DNA of 64,000 nucleotides from an uncultured Granulosicoccaceae bacterium (GCA_937981955.1 CALJNA010000048.1:62001-126000); one strand, 5' to 3'; positions 8,332 to 17,552 are shown, counted from the stretch's first letter. Numbers and translations are program-made. Notes: a model not told the origin generated them from the sequence alone.

Positions 8332-8358
8332 ATACAATTTGTATATTAGCAGTATAAT
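8332..8358 (+). promoter_or_regulatory. Promoter and candidate operator of the GntR operon
   Basis: A perfect -10 box TATAAT (8353-8358) follows the near-palindrome ATACAATTTGTAT (8332-8344), which consists of two outward-facing TTGTAT half-sites. The same half-site forms the TTGTATACAA palindrome at 17523-17532. Self-regulation by the GntR protein is inferred. Confidence 0.5.
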
Positions 8359-8396
8359 ACGGTAGTCTTGCCTGATCTGAATTTTCCGGGCGAACG

Positions 8397-9110
8397 ATGA
8401 AAGACGGTCGACAGAACAAGAAAGAAAAAGCTGCCTTGCATCTGCAAAAGCAGGTTCTCACGCTGGCATTGGCGCCAGGGGCGGCACTTGATGAGGCCTT
8501 GCTGAGCGAACAATATGGTCTGTCGCGAACACCGCTTCGCGAGGTGTTCCAGCGTTTAGCTGGCGAAGGGTTCGTTAATCTCGAAACCAATCGCGGAGCA
8601 TCTGTTTCCTCAATGGATGTGGATACCATGCGCGCATTCTTTCAATGTGCTCCCATGGTCTATGCGGCTATCGCGCGTTTGGCAACTGAGCAGGCCACAC
8701 CAGCTCAAATCGCTACGCTAAAAACCATTCAGAAACGATTCAGTGACGCTGTTCGAAAAGATGCCGCTGGCGATATGGCTATGCATAACCACCGTTTTCA
8801 TGAACACCTTGGTGTTATGTCCGCATCACCGTACCTGAAACCCAGTTTGGGTCGGCTGCTCATTGATCACACTCGTATGAGCCATCGTTTTTATCGTACT
8901 GCCAGGGAAACTTCGCGAAAGCGTGTGCATGAAGCATGCGATCAACACGAACAAATGATCGATTCCATTAGCAATCGAACACCAGCGGTAACAGTGGAAC
9001 TCACCCTGCAACACTGGGAGCTGTCGCGCTTTGAGATTGATAAATACGTTCAGCCGGATCCGTTGCCAGTGGATGTTCTTGAAGCCCCAGCGGAAGGTTT
9101 TCTATCATGA
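8397..9110 (+). CDS. GntR-family (FadR/FCD subgroup) transcriptional regulator
   Basis: The 237-residue regulator has an N-terminal winged helix (about 10-75) with the family signature LSEQYGLSRTPLREVFQRL. An all-helical ligand-binding FCD-type domain follows (about 80-220), with the metal or ligand residues HNHRFHEHLG (about 128-137), HTRMSHRF, and CDQHEQMIDSI. It is the first gene of a seven-gene operon and overlaps the DapA-like gene by 4 bases (ATGA). FCD regulators of this type bind the carboxylic-acid substrate or intermediate of the pathway they control, so the inducer is probably the operon's substrate. Confidence 0.88.
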   Translation: MKDGRQNKKEKAALHLQKQVLTLALAPGAALDEALLSEQYGLSRTPLREVFQRLAGEGFVNLETNRGASVSSMDVDTMRAFFQCAPMVYAAIARLATEQATPAQIATLKTIQKRFSDAVRKDAAGDMAMHNHRFHEHLGVMSASPYLKPSLGRLLIDHTRMSHRFYRTARETSRKRVHEACDQHEQMIDSISNRTPAVTVELTLQHWELSRFEIDKYVQPDPLPVDVLEAPAEGFLS

Positions 9111-10018
9111 AATTTGATGGCATTTATACACCGGTGGTGACACCACATAAAGCAGATTACGAAATTGATCAGGACGGTTTTGTTCAAACTATAAATATGC
9201 TGATTGATGCTGGCGTTGCTGGATTAATTGTTGCCGGTACTACCGGTGAATATTACGCGCAGACAACCGATGAACGCATCATGCTGATGCAATTGGCCAA
9301 AGCAACCATAAAAGATCGTGTGCCGCTCATTGTTGGCACTGGCGCTATACGCACCGAGGACAGTATTTTCTTCGCGGAACAAGCAAAACAACATGGTGCT
9401 GATGCCTTACTCGTTTCAACACCACCCTATGCATATCCTACATCGCGTGAAATCGCATTACATGCACTGGCTGTCGATAGAGCCGCGAATTTGCCGGTAA
9501 TGCTATACAACTACCCGGGTCGAATGAGCGTGAATATGGATGAAGAGACTCTGGACAGATTGGGGCGTAGTCCGAACTTTTGCGCCATTAAAGAAAGCTC
9601 TGGTGACCCGAATCGACTCCACATGCTGGCACGTGACTACCCGCACATACAGCTCTCGTGCGGCATGGATGATCAGGCACTTGAGTTTTTTGCCTGGGGT
9701 GCACACTCCTGGGTATGTGCCGGGTCGAACTTTGCGCCAGAAGCTCATATTGCTTTACATAAAGCCTGTGCAATCGAAGGTGACTTCAACAAAGGGCGTC
9801 GCATCATGTCTGCGATGTTGCCGCTAATGAGTGTTCTGGAGCAGGGTGGAAAATTTGTTCAGTGTATTAAACACGGACTGACCTTGCGTGGCATCGATGC
9901 CGGACCACCGCGAAAACCATTACAACCACTGAACAAAGATGACAAACGCGAACTGGCGGAAGTGATCGCAACCATGAACGCAACGATCAATCAGATTGAA
10001 CAGGAGAGTGCATCGTGA
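9107..10018 (+). CDS. DapA-family (dihydrodipicolinate synthase-like) lyase/aldolase
   Basis: The 303-residue TIM-barrel enzyme belongs to the class I pyruvate-lysine lyase family. The Schiff-base lysine lies in FCAIKESSGD (about 162), with the proton-relay Tyr in MLYNYPGR (about 134) and the substrate loop AGTTGEYYA (about 44-52). The normal Ser/Thr-Thr pair is present. In a catabolic operon with an ALDH and an amine oxidase-like protein, it is more likely a sugar-acid or keto-acid lyase than lysine biosynthesis DapA. One known use of this family is the deaminating dehydratase of hydroxyproline breakdown. It overlaps both neighbours by 4 bases. Confidence 0.85.
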   Translation: MKFDGIYTPVVTPHKADYEIDQDGFVQTINMLIDAGVAGLIVAGTTGEYYAQTTDERIMLMQLAKATIKDRVPLIVGTGAIRTEDSIFFAEQAKQHGADALLVSTPPYAYPTSREIALHALAVDRAANLPVMLYNYPGRMSVNMDEETLDRLGRSPNFCAIKESSGDPNRLHMLARDYPHIQLSCGMDDQALEFFAWGAHSWVCAGSNFAPEAHIALHKACAIEGDFNKGRRIMSAMLPLMSVLEQGGKFVQCIKHGLTLRGIDAGPPRKPLQPLNKDDKRELAEVIATMNATINQIEQESAS

Positions 10019-11520
10019 GTGATTTACTAACACGAGAAGAATATGCAGCCATAGCTGCGCAGATGGACTTTCCACGAACCGCATTCATTGATGGTAAGTA
10101 CGCAAAAGGCACCGGCGCTGAGTTCACGACGCTAAACCCGGCAACAGGTGAGGTGTTATGCAACATATCTGGTTGTAATGCGACAGATGTTGACCACGCC
10201 GTGTCAAAAGCACGGCAAGCGTTTGACCAAGGTGTGTGGGCGAATTTGCATCCATCTGAACGTAAGGATGTACTGATACGGTTGTGCAAACTCATCACGC
10301 GCAATCGGCGCGAGTTAGCTGTCATGGAATCGTTGGATAGCGGAAAACCCATTCGTGACTGCGAACAAATCGATATACCCGAAAGCATTCACACCATTAA
10401 ATGGCACGCTGAAGCGGTTGATAAAATTTACGATCAAACCGCACCAACCCAGGATGATGCCATTGCCATGATTGTGCGCGAACCTGTGGGTGTCGTTGCG
10501 GCAGTGCTCCCGTGGAACTTCCCACTACTAATGCTGGCCTGGAAGATAGCGCCGGCACTTGCTGCGGGTAATAGTGTCATTGTTAAACCAGCAGAACAAA
10601 CCTCTTTAACTGCTTTGCGAGTGGCAGAGCTTGCCAGTGAAGCAGGTATACCAAGAGGCGTGCTTCAGGTTTTACCCGGTGACGGCCCGTCAGTTGGTGA
10701 ACCGCTCGGCTTGCACCCGGATGTCGACATGGTGAGTTTTACCGGATCAACGGAAACTGGCAGGCGCTTTCTTCGCTATGCTGCAGACAGTAATTTAAAG
10801 AAGGTGGTTCTTGAATGCGGTGGAAAGAATCCCGCCATTGTTTTAGATGATGCGGAACAGCTTGATCTGGTGGCTGAACATGTAGTCAATGGAGCGTTCT
10901 GGAATATGGGGGAGAACTGTTCTGCGTGTTCTCGTCTGATTGTTCACGAGAAAATTAAAGCTGAACTGCTCGGGTTTATTACTGCCCGTGTTCGAGACTG
11001 GAAAATCGGTGACCCGCTAGACCCGGCGAACCAGCTGGGTGCTCTGATTGACCAAGACCATCAGCAGAAAGTAGCGCGTTACTTATCCAGTGCATCCGGA
11101 GTGAGCACCTTACTTGGCGGGGAATCCGACGGTGCGTTTGTTGCGCCGACAATCTTTGATGATGTTGCACCAGATAATGTTCTTGCCACTGAAGAAATAT
11201 TTGGTCCCGTGTTATCGGTGATAAGCGTTTCATCTTTTGAACAAGCGATTGCAATTGCGAACGCAACCGAATACGGGTTGTCTGCCAGCGTATTCAGTGC
11301 CAATGGTAAACGTGCCTTGCGAGCTGCGCGTTCGATAAAAGCCGGCACAGTTACTGTTAATTGTTTTGGTGAGGGTGATATAGCCACGCCGTTTGGCGGC
11401 TATAAGCAATCTGGTTTCGGGGGCAGAGATAATAGCCTCCATGCCCATGATCAATACACGGAACTGAAAACCATTTGGGTTGATCTGTCGGACCCTGCAA
11501 ACGGCGACACGGTGCAATGA
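10015..11520 (+). CDS. NAD(P)-dependent aldehyde dehydrogenase (PuuC-like)
   Basis: The 501-residue enzyme has all ALDH landmarks: PWNFPLLMLAWKIAPALAAG (about 160-179), the nucleotide loop FTGSTETGRRF, the catalytic Glu in LECGGKNPAIV, the catalytic Cys in GENCSACSR (about 303), and EEIFGPVLSV. Overall it is closest by eye to gamma-glutamyl-gamma-aminobutyraldehyde and betaine-aldehyde type dehydrogenases. The GTG start at 10015 overlaps the stop of the DapA-like gene. With that neighbour, it may oxidise a semialdehyde made by the lyase, for example 2-oxoglutarate semialdehyde. That substrate is inferred. Confidence 0.9.
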   Translation: MSDLLTREEYAAIAAQMDFPRTAFIDGKYAKGTGAEFTTLNPATGEVLCNISGCNATDVDHAVSKARQAFDQGVWANLHPSERKDVLIRLCKLITRNRRELAVMESLDSGKPIRDCEQIDIPESIHTIKWHAEAVDKIYDQTAPTQDDAIAMIVREPVGVVAAVLPWNFPLLMLAWKIAPALAAGNSVIVKPAEQTSLTALRVAELASEAGIPRGVLQVLPGDGPSVGEPLGLHPDVDMVSFTGSTETGRRFLRYAADSNLKKVVLECGGKNPAIVLDDAEQLDLVAEHVVNGAFWNMGENCSACSRLIVHEKIKAELLGFITARVRDWKIGDPLDPANQLGALIDQDHQQKVARYLSSASGVSTLLGGESDGAFVAPTIFDDVAPDNVLATEEIFGPVLSVISVSSFEQAIAIANATEYGLSASVFSANGKRALRAARSIKAGTVTVNCFGEGDIATPFGGYKQSGFGGRDNSLHAHDQYTELKTIWVDLSDPANGDTVQ

Positions 11521-13088
11521 GCGAGCGATCTGCAAGCGGAATGATGCCGGGCAGGAAACGGCGTGGTGGAAGAGCGGCGTTGAAGAAAAGCCGATCAAAA
11601 CGTTCTACCAACATGTTGCCAGCGCTAAAACGCAAGCTGCCGTTGGTTGAACCCATGAACGAGGAGCAGGTGCTCAAAATTGATGACGCTTCCATGGCAA
11701 TTCTGGAAGAGGTCGGTGTGGTATTTCGTGATAATCAGGCGATTGCCGATTGGAAATCAGTTGGTGCGGACGTACGCGATGGTGATAGGGTTCATCTAGA
11801 TAGAGGTTTGGTGCGTGAGCTAATCAAGTCGATTCCAAACAGCTTTACGTTTCATGCAAGAAACCCTGATAACAATTTGCCCTTCGGTAATGATCACGCC
11901 ATTTTTGTACCGATGACCGGAGCGCCTTACCTGCGTGATCTGGATGATAAGCGTCGGGGTCCAACGCTTGATGATCTGGCCAATTTCCATAAATTGTCGC
12001 ACATGCTGCCGGCTATTCATTCCAGTGCACACCACATTGTGGAGCCGATGGATCATGTTATTTCTCATCGACACTTGCGTATTACCTATTCGTCGATGAA
12101 GCATTCAGACAAAACATTTATGGGCATGACCACCTCGGGCAAGAACGCAGAAGATGTTCTTGACATGTGCGCTATCCTGTTCGGCGAGGCGTATCTTGAA
12201 GATCATGCTGTTGTAACCGGAAACTGCAACGGTAACTCTCCGTTGGTGTGGGATGAAACCATGTTGTCTGCCATGCGGGCGTTTAATAAGCGTAACCAAC
12301 CCGTACTGTGTTCACCATTTGTTTTAGGCGGTGCAAACACGCCTGCATCAACCGCACCTGCTGTTGCTCAACTCAATGCAGAAGCATTGTCCGCATTGGC
12401 ATACACCCAGGTTGTTCGTAAAGGTTGTCCCGCTATATATGGCCATTACCTGTCAACGGTTTCAATGGCATCCGGTGCACCCATGGCAGGCACGCCGGAA
12501 ATCAGTTTGATGAATTTTATGATCGGGCAAATGGCTCGCCACTATGACGTGCCTTGGCGAACATCCAATACGCTCGGCGGTGCGAAAACGTTCGATGCAC
12601 AGGCAGGGTATGAGAGTGCATCAACCATGATGGCCGGGCTGTTGGCAGGCGCCAACTACCTGTGGCATTCGGCAGGCTGGAATGAAGCGGGTATGCATTG
12701 TTCAATGGCGAAATTTATTGTTGATGCTGAACAATGTGCAATGGGCTACCGGATGGCAGAAGGCATTCGCTGGGACGACTTCGACGAAGCTTTGTCGGCA
12801 GTTCGCGATATCGGACCAGGTGGGCACTACCTTGGGCATGAGCATACGCTGGCAAATTTTCAGGATGCGTTTTTCATGCCGCGTATGTTTGATAACAACT
12901 CCATTGAGCAATGGGTAGCTGATGGTAGTCAGGAAATTACCGAGCGTGCATTAACTGAAGCACGGGCGTTGCTCAAAGCGTACGAAGAGCCGAAGCTTGA
13001 TAGCGCGATTGATGAAGCACTTCGGGATTATATCGATCGACGCGAGCGTGAAATTCCTGCTGTTGAAGCACTGAACACAGAGCACTAG
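11517..13088 (+). CDS. MttB-superfamily (trimethylamine methyltransferase-like) protein, non-pyrrolysine
   Basis: The 523-residue product begins with a basic stretch (RKRRGGRAALKKSRSKRST) and continues with the MttB barrel: EEVGVVFRDNQ, ITYSSMKHSDKTFMGM, CSPFVLGGANTPAS and a late ALTEARALL tail. There is no in-frame TAG before the true stop, so it lacks the pyrrolysine of trimethylamine methyltransferase. It resembles the non-pyrrolysine branch, whose studied members demethylate glycine betaine, proline betaine or carnitine and pass the methyl to a corrinoid protein. No MttC-type corrinoid protein gene lies near. Its neighbours are an ALDH (4-base overlap) and an FAD oxidoreductase. The substrate is probably a quaternary amine. 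Confidence 0.85.
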   Translation: MSERSASGMMPGRKRRGGRAALKKSRSKRSTNMLPALKRKLPLVEPMNEEQVLKIDDASMAILEEVGVVFRDNQAIADWKSVGADVRDGDRVHLDRGLVRELIKSIPNSFTFHARNPDNNLPFGNDHAIFVPMTGAPYLRDLDDKRRGPTLDDLANFHKLSHMLPAIHSSAHHIVEPMDHVISHRHLRITYSSMKHSDKTFMGMTTSGKNAEDVLDMCAILFGEAYLEDHAVVTGNCNGNSPLVWDETMLSAMRAFNKRNQPVLCSPFVLGGANTPASTAPAVAQLNAEALSALAYTQVVRKGCPAIYGHYLSTVSMASGAPMAGTPEISLMNFMIGQMARHYDVPWRTSNTLGGAKTFDAQAGYESASTMMAGLLAGANYLWHSAGWNEAGMHCSMAKFIVDAEQCAMGYRMAEGIRWDDFDEALSAVRDIGPGGHYLGHEHTLANFQDAFFMPRMFDNNSIEQWVADGSQEITERALTEARALLKAYEEPKLDSAIDEALRDYIDRREREIPAVEALNTEH

Positions 13089-13116
13089 CGGCTGCGCACA
13101 TGCACAGGAATGTATT

Positions 13117-14451
13117 TTGAAAGTCAGTCGCCTGCCCATGGATCCGGGGCCAGCGGCATGGAATGAGTTGCTGCCATCGACCGACCCTCGAGAAGCGCTG
13201 CAACGAAAGACCACAGCCGACTGGTTAGTGATTGGTGCAGGTTTCGCCGGGCTTTCCGCCGCACGCAGGCTCAGTGAGTTGCATCCCGGCGATACCGTCG
13301 TAGTGCTCGAAGCAACGTCTGTTGCGCACGGGCCGGCAGGCCGTAACAGCGGATTTATGATTGATGTGCCGCATGATCTTACCGCAACAGATTACGCCGG
13401 AGACACCACCAAAGACGAACGGCTCATTCGATTGAATCGAGCGGGAATCGATTATGCACTGGATGCCAAATCAGCCTACGGCATGAGTGATGAAGCATTG
13501 TCATTGAGTGGAAAAATTAATGGTGCAATTACTTCGCGCGGGGTGGCGCACAATGCTGCCTACGCGCGTTACCTGCAAAATTTGTCAGAGCCCTTCGAAG
13601 AGCTTGATGCAGATCAGATGAAGTTGATCACTGGCAGCCATTGCTATCAACACGGACTGTTTACTGCGGGGACGGCGATGTTACAACCGGCCATGTACAT
13701 ACGTGAGCTTGCCGCTGGTTTGGAATCCAACTGGGTTCGCCTATACGAACATTCACCAGTAATTGAGTTGTTGCGAAAAGATAATCAGTGGGTGGCGCGA
13801 ACACCAAAAGGACAGATACAGGCATCGCGCGTTGTACTGAGCGTAAACGGTCATCTTGAAAGCTTTGGTTTCTTCCGAAGGCAGCTGATGCATGTTTTTA
13901 CTTATGGTTCCATGACCAGAGCACTGACGCGGCGCGAAGTCACGGCATTAGGCGGTAAAGCAAACTGGGCATTGACCCCAGCCGATGCACTGGGAACAAC
14001 GGTGCGCAGAATATCAGGCACCGGAGGAGAACGCTTGATTATTAGAAACCGGGCTACCTTTGATCCATCTTTATCGGTAAACAAAAACCGTATTCCTCGT
14101 GTGGCGCAGGATCATGACAAATCATTTGCATTTCGATTTCCTCAGTTGAAGGGCGTAGACATGGAATACCGATGGGGTGGACGTCTTTGTTTAAGTAGAA
14201 ACAATACCAGCGTGTTTGGCGAAATCGAAACAAATCTGTTTGCGGCATGCTGTCAAAACGGGTTGGGAACGGCTAAAGGTACCGTGGCCGGCAAGCTGAT
14301 CGCGGAGCTGGCCAGCGAGCAACACTCACCGTTACTCGATGATCAAATGGCAGATCTTGAACCCACGAAACTACCGCCCGAACCTATCGCATCGATTGGT
14401 GCGAACGCCATATTACGCTGGGGTGAGTACCGCGCAGGTCGCGAGCTATGA
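13117..14451 (+). CDS. FAD-dependent oxidoreductase, DAO (glycine/D-amino acid oxidase) family
   Basis: The 444-residue flavoprotein has the dinucleotide-binding motif WLVIGAGFAGLSAARRL (about 36-52), with the ribose-binding Glu in VVVLEA. GPAGRNSGFM marks the family around residue 75. It resembles the PuuB/OrdL group that oxidises secondary amines, such as gamma-glutamylputrescine or N-methylated amino acids. The start is a TTG at 13117 with AGGA about 9 bases upstream; an in-frame ATG at 13138 is the alternative. It sits 28 bases after the MttB-like gene and overlaps the next SDR gene by 4 bases. It could oxidise the demethylated amine produced by its neighbour. Confidence 0.87.
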   Translation: MKVSRLPMDPGPAAWNELLPSTDPREALQRKTTADWLVIGAGFAGLSAARRLSELHPGDTVVVLEATSVAHGPAGRNSGFMIDVPHDLTATDYAGDTTKDERLIRLNRAGIDYALDAKSAYGMSDEALSLSGKINGAITSRGVAHNAAYARYLQNLSEPFEELDADQMKLITGSHCYQHGLFTAGTAMLQPAMYIRELAAGLESNWVRLYEHSPVIELLRKDNQWVARTPKGQIQASRVVLSVNGHLESFGFFRRQLMHVFTYGSMTRALTRREVTALGGKANWALTPADALGTTVRRISGTGGERLIIRNRATFDPSLSVNKNRIPRVAQDHDKSFAFRFPQLKGVDMEYRWGGRLCLSRNNTSVFGEIETNLFAACCQNGLGTAKGTVAGKLIAELASEQHSPLLDDQMADLEPTKLPPEPIASIGANAILRWGEYRAGREL

Positions 14452-15182
14452 TTAGTTTCGCCGGAAAACGTGCGTTGGTCACCGGAGCCGCCGGTGGAAT
14501 TGGTCAAGCCATTGTTTCTGAACTGCGCCAACGTGGTGTAACAGTTGCCGGTGCTGACCTGGCAACGGACAACACTGGTGCGGATGTATGGTTTTCCGGG
14601 GATTTAACCGATGTCAGCTACTGTGATTCGCTTTGTCAGCATGCAGATGAAGCACTAGGTGGTCTTGATATTCTGGTAAACAACGCTGGCATTATCACCC
14701 GAGGTAAAGTAACTGATACCAGCGATAACGATCTTCGGCGTTCATTGGCTGTGAATGTGGAAGCACCTTTTCGGCTGTGCCGTTCGGCCATACCGATAAT
14801 GGCAGCAAGAGGTGGTGGCGCTATTGTCAACACCGCATCATGTTGGGGACTCAGGCCCGGGCCAGATCACGCAGTGTATTGCATGACCAAGGCTGCTTTG
14901 GCGTCGCTGACTCAGTGCATGGGGCGCGATCATGCGCATCAGAACATTCGCATTAATGCCGTATGCCCTAACGAGGTAGACACCCCTATGTTGCGAACCG
15001 GGTTCTCTATTCGTGGACTTGACCCGGAGACAGCGATTGCTGAACTGGACAAATCGGTACCGCTTGGTCGTATTGCTCAAGCGAAAGACATTGCCGATGT
15101 TGTTTGCTTTTTGGCATCAGACGATGCGCGCTACCTTTGCGGCACACTTGTGGAAGTTAATGGCGGGAAGCCTGTTGGATGA
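14448..15182 (+). CDS. Short-chain dehydrogenase/reductase (first of a tandem pair)
   Basis: A 244-residue classical SDR. It has the cofactor motif TGAAGGIG (about 12-19), NNAG (about 78-81), the catalytic Ser in NTASCWG and the YCMTK active-site Tyr/Lys (about 144-148). The Asp after the second strand (GADLA) points to NAD rather than NADP. It overlaps both neighbours by 4 bases. The substrate is probably a hydroxy acid or alcohol of the operon's pathway. It is distinct from the following SDR, so this is not a recent duplication. Confidence 0.88.
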   Translation: MISFAGKRALVTGAAGGIGQAIVSELRQRGVTVAGADLATDNTGADVWFSGDLTDVSYCDSLCQHADEALGGLDILVNNAGIITRGKVTDTSDNDLRRSLAVNVEAPFRLCRSAIPIMAARGGGAIVNTASCWGLRPGPDHAVYCMTKAALASLTQCMGRDHAHQNIRINAVCPNEVDTPMLRTGFSIRGLDPETAIAELDKSVPLGRIAQAKDIADVVCFLASDDARYLCGTLVEVNGGKPVG

Positions 15183-15913
15183 AGCGTTTCGAAGGCAAAG
15201 TGGTGTTGGTCACTGGTGGTCGATCAGGCATTGGACGTGCCATTGCTGATCAGTTTGCATCGGAAGGAGCGCGCGTGTTTACCGCGCAACGTGGCCAGGA
15301 TGAACGCTACGAATCCATTCAGGCCGATCTGTCTGATTCAGATGCGGCTGAAACCGTTATAAAGCATGTTACTAACAAGGCGGGTCAGCTGAATATTCTT
15401 GTTAATAATGCTGGGGTTATGAAAGAGGCGACAGTAGCTGATTGTGGTCTTCAGCAATGGAATGAAACACTGGCGATAAATCTGACAGCGCCATTTTTAT
15501 TAATCAAGCATGCGTTGCCGTATCTAAATAACGGAGGAGCAATCGTTAATGTCGGTTCAATTGAAGGGCTGGGTTCCAATCCGAAACATCCGGCTTATTG
15601 CGCATCAAAAGCAGGTTTGCATGGACTGACACGTGCCGTCGCGGTTGATCACGGCTGTGATGGCGTCAGATGTAATGCTGTTGCACCCGGATGGATTGAC
15701 ACCGAATTGAACGAAGCCTTTATTGATTCAATGAGCAACCCAACAGAATTCAGACAATCCATTGCCGGGATTCACCCGTTGGGAAAAACAGGTGTCCCGG
15801 CTGATGTAGCATCGCTGGTTGTCTTTCTGGCATCGAGCGATGCCGGATTTATAACCGGGCAAATCTATACTGTTGATGGCGGACGCATGGCCAAATTGAG
15901 TTTGCCGAATTAG
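15179..15913 (+). CDS. Short-chain dehydrogenase/reductase (second of a tandem pair)
   Basis: A 244-residue classical SDR with TGGRSGIG (about 12-19), NNAG, the catalytic Ser in NVGSIEG and YCASK (about 140-144). The C-terminal ITGQIYTVDGG is typical. It is the last gene of the seven-gene operon and starts in the stop codon of the preceding SDR gene. The matB gene ends convergently 44 bases later with no clear hairpin between. Its substrate is unknown. Confidence 0.88.
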   Translation: MKRFEGKVVLVTGGRSGIGRAIADQFASEGARVFTAQRGQDERYESIQADLSDSDAAETVIKHVTNKAGQLNILVNNAGVMKEATVADCGLQQWNETLAINLTAPFLLIKHALPYLNNGGAIVNVGSIEGLGSNPKHPAYCASKAGLHGLTRAVAVDHGCDGVRCNAVAPGWIDTELNEAFIDSMSNPTEFRQSIAGIHPLGKTGVPADVASLVVFLASSDAGFITGQIYTVDGGRMAKLSLPN

Positions 15914-15956
15914 TCTGGGGTGAGGCTGGTTTATGGCAACAGTGACTGGCGTTTTA

Positions 15957-17471
15957 TTAGCTAAACAAATCCTTGTATTGCTCACGCAGTGCATTTTTTT
16001 GAACCTTTCCCATCGCATTACGTGGCAGGCTGTCCAGAACAATCAGTTTGCGCGGATGCTTGAAGCGAGCCAGCGATTCTGCCACAGCGCTTTCGACTTT
16101 TGCTGTATTCAGATCATCACTGTCCGCAACCAGTACGCCGACAACGGTTTCACCAAAATCAGGATGTGGCACGCCAATAACCGCGCTTTCCAGTACACCT
16201 GGTTGTTCGTCCAGCACCAGTTCAATCTCTTTTGGATAAATATTGTATCCGCCGGAAATGATCAGATCTTTATCTCGACCAACAATGCTCACATAACCTT
16301 CCGTATCGATCTGCGCAAGGTCACCAGTGATAAAAAATCCATTTTCGCGCAGCTCTTCAGCCGTTTTTTCAGGCATGTTCCAATAGCCTTTAAAAACATT
16401 CGGTCCACGTACTTCCAACTGACCAATATCACCTTGTGGTGTTGGCTCGCCGGTTTCGGCATCAGTAATTTTTACTTCTACTCCGGGTAACGGGAATCCA
16501 ACTGTGCCAGCTTTACGCTCCCCATCGTAAGGGTTGGACGTGTTCATATTGGTTTCTGTCATGCCGTAGCGTTCCAGAATACGATGACCTGTGCGTTGCT
16601 CGAACTCTATGTGAGTATCTGCAAGTAGCGGTGCCGAGCCTGATATGAAAAGACGCATGTGCTGCGCGAGTGCTTTATCGAAGCTGTCTTCGGCAAGCAA
16701 ACGGGTATAGAAAGTGGGAACACCCATCATGGTACTTGCGAAAGGAAGTCTTTCGATTATGCGGTCGGTATTGAAACCAGGTTCAAAAATTATCTGCGCA
16801 CCGGCAAGCAAGCAGGTGTTGGTTGCGACGAATAATCCATGTGTATGAAATACCGGCAGCGCATGCAGCAATACATCGGCTTCGGTAAATTGCCATAACT
16901 TATGCAGAACTTGTGCGTTAGACAGTAGGTTACTTTGCGTTAGCATCGCACCTTTTGAACGTCCCGTGGTACCCGATGTGTACAGCAAGGCGGCAAGATC
17001 ATCTTCGGTGCGTTCCGCTGTTTTACTGCTGGTTTCAGCAAGCTCAACCAGATCAATCAATGAGCCCGTCAGACCGTTTTTAGACAGCGTATGCATGGAC
17101 GCTCCCAACTTATCGCATATGGGAGTTAAGGCTGCTTGAGCTTCAGGATCTGCTATCAATAAGCTTGCGCCAGAATCGTTAAGAAAGTATTCGACTTCGC
17201 TGGCTGTATAGGCGGTATTCAACGGTAGATAAACAACGCCGCTTTGTACGCAGCCAGCATACAATGCTAAAGCTGAAACGGATTTTCCGATTTGTGCGGT
17301 AAGCCTGTCACCAGGCTGCAATCCCGCTTCCTGAATGACGTTGGAGAATTGAGCGGCACGTTGAACAAAGGCTGAGTATGACAGCTGCTGCTTTTCTATC
17401 GGGTCAGATATGAATTTATTATCATTGTGTGCGTGTATGGCAAACAACGCATCGTACAGAGGATTAGGCAT
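15957..17471 (-). CDS. matB: Malonyl-CoA synthetase (AMP-forming, MatB type)
   Basis: The 504-residue ligase activates malonate, or methylmalonate, to the CoA thioester with ATP. The AMP-binding P-loop YTSGTTGRSKGAML (about 162-175), the A5 motif RYGMTETNM, A7 TGDLAQID and the A10 lysine in PRNAMGKVQK are all present. MatB-like features are ALPVFHTHGLF and the SGSAPL segment. I chose the ATG at 17471 (MPNPLYDALF). The longer frame from 17576 covers the divergent promoter. It faces away from a dioxygenase gene across a GntR-type palindrome. No malonate transporter or decarboxylase is nearby. Confidence 0.87.
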   Translation of the reverse strand: MPNPLYDALFAIHAHNDNKFISDPIEKQQLSYSAFVQRAAQFSNVIQEAGLQPGDRLTAQIGKSVSALALYAGCVQSGVVYLPLNTAYTASEVEYFLNDSGASLLIADPEAQAALTPICDKLGASMHTLSKNGLTGSLIDLVELAETSSKTAERTEDDLAALLYTSGTTGRSKGAMLTQSNLLSNAQVLHKLWQFTEADVLLHALPVFHTHGLFVATNTCLLAGAQIIFEPGFNTDRIIERLPFASTMMGVPTFYTRLLAEDSFDKALAQHMRLFISGSAPLLADTHIEFEQRTGHRILERYGMTETNMNTSNPYDGERKAGTVGFPLPGVEVKITDAETGEPTPQGDIGQLEVRGPNVFKGYWNMPEKTAEELRENGFFITGDLAQIDTEGYVSIVGRDKDLIISGGYNIYPKEIELVLDEQPGVLESAVIGVPHPDFGETVVGVLVADSDDLNTAKVESAVAESLARFKHPRKLIVLDSLPRNAMGKVQKNALREQYKDLFS

Positions 17472-17522
17472 TGTGTAGCTGACTTTGTAGGTGATTTTTA
17501 AAACTGCCGTGTGAGCCTTGGA

Positions 17523-17552
17523 TTGTATACAAAAAACTCGGTATTGTATAAT
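17523..17552 (+). promoter_or_regulatory. TTGTATACAA palindrome and promoter in the matB/dioxygenase divergent region
   Basis: A perfect 10-base palindrome TTGTATACAA (17523-17532) overlaps the -35 region of a plus-strand promoter whose -10 box is TATAAT (17547-17552). It fits the TNGT-ACNA pattern of FadR-subgroup GntR operators, and it lies about 50 bases upstream of matB on the other strand. Confidence 0.5.

Noticed and set aside
13086-13088. TAG at the end of the MttB-like gene as a possible pyrrolysine codon
   Set aside because: The protein is already full length at this point and the following sequence has no MttB similarity; it is a normal stop.
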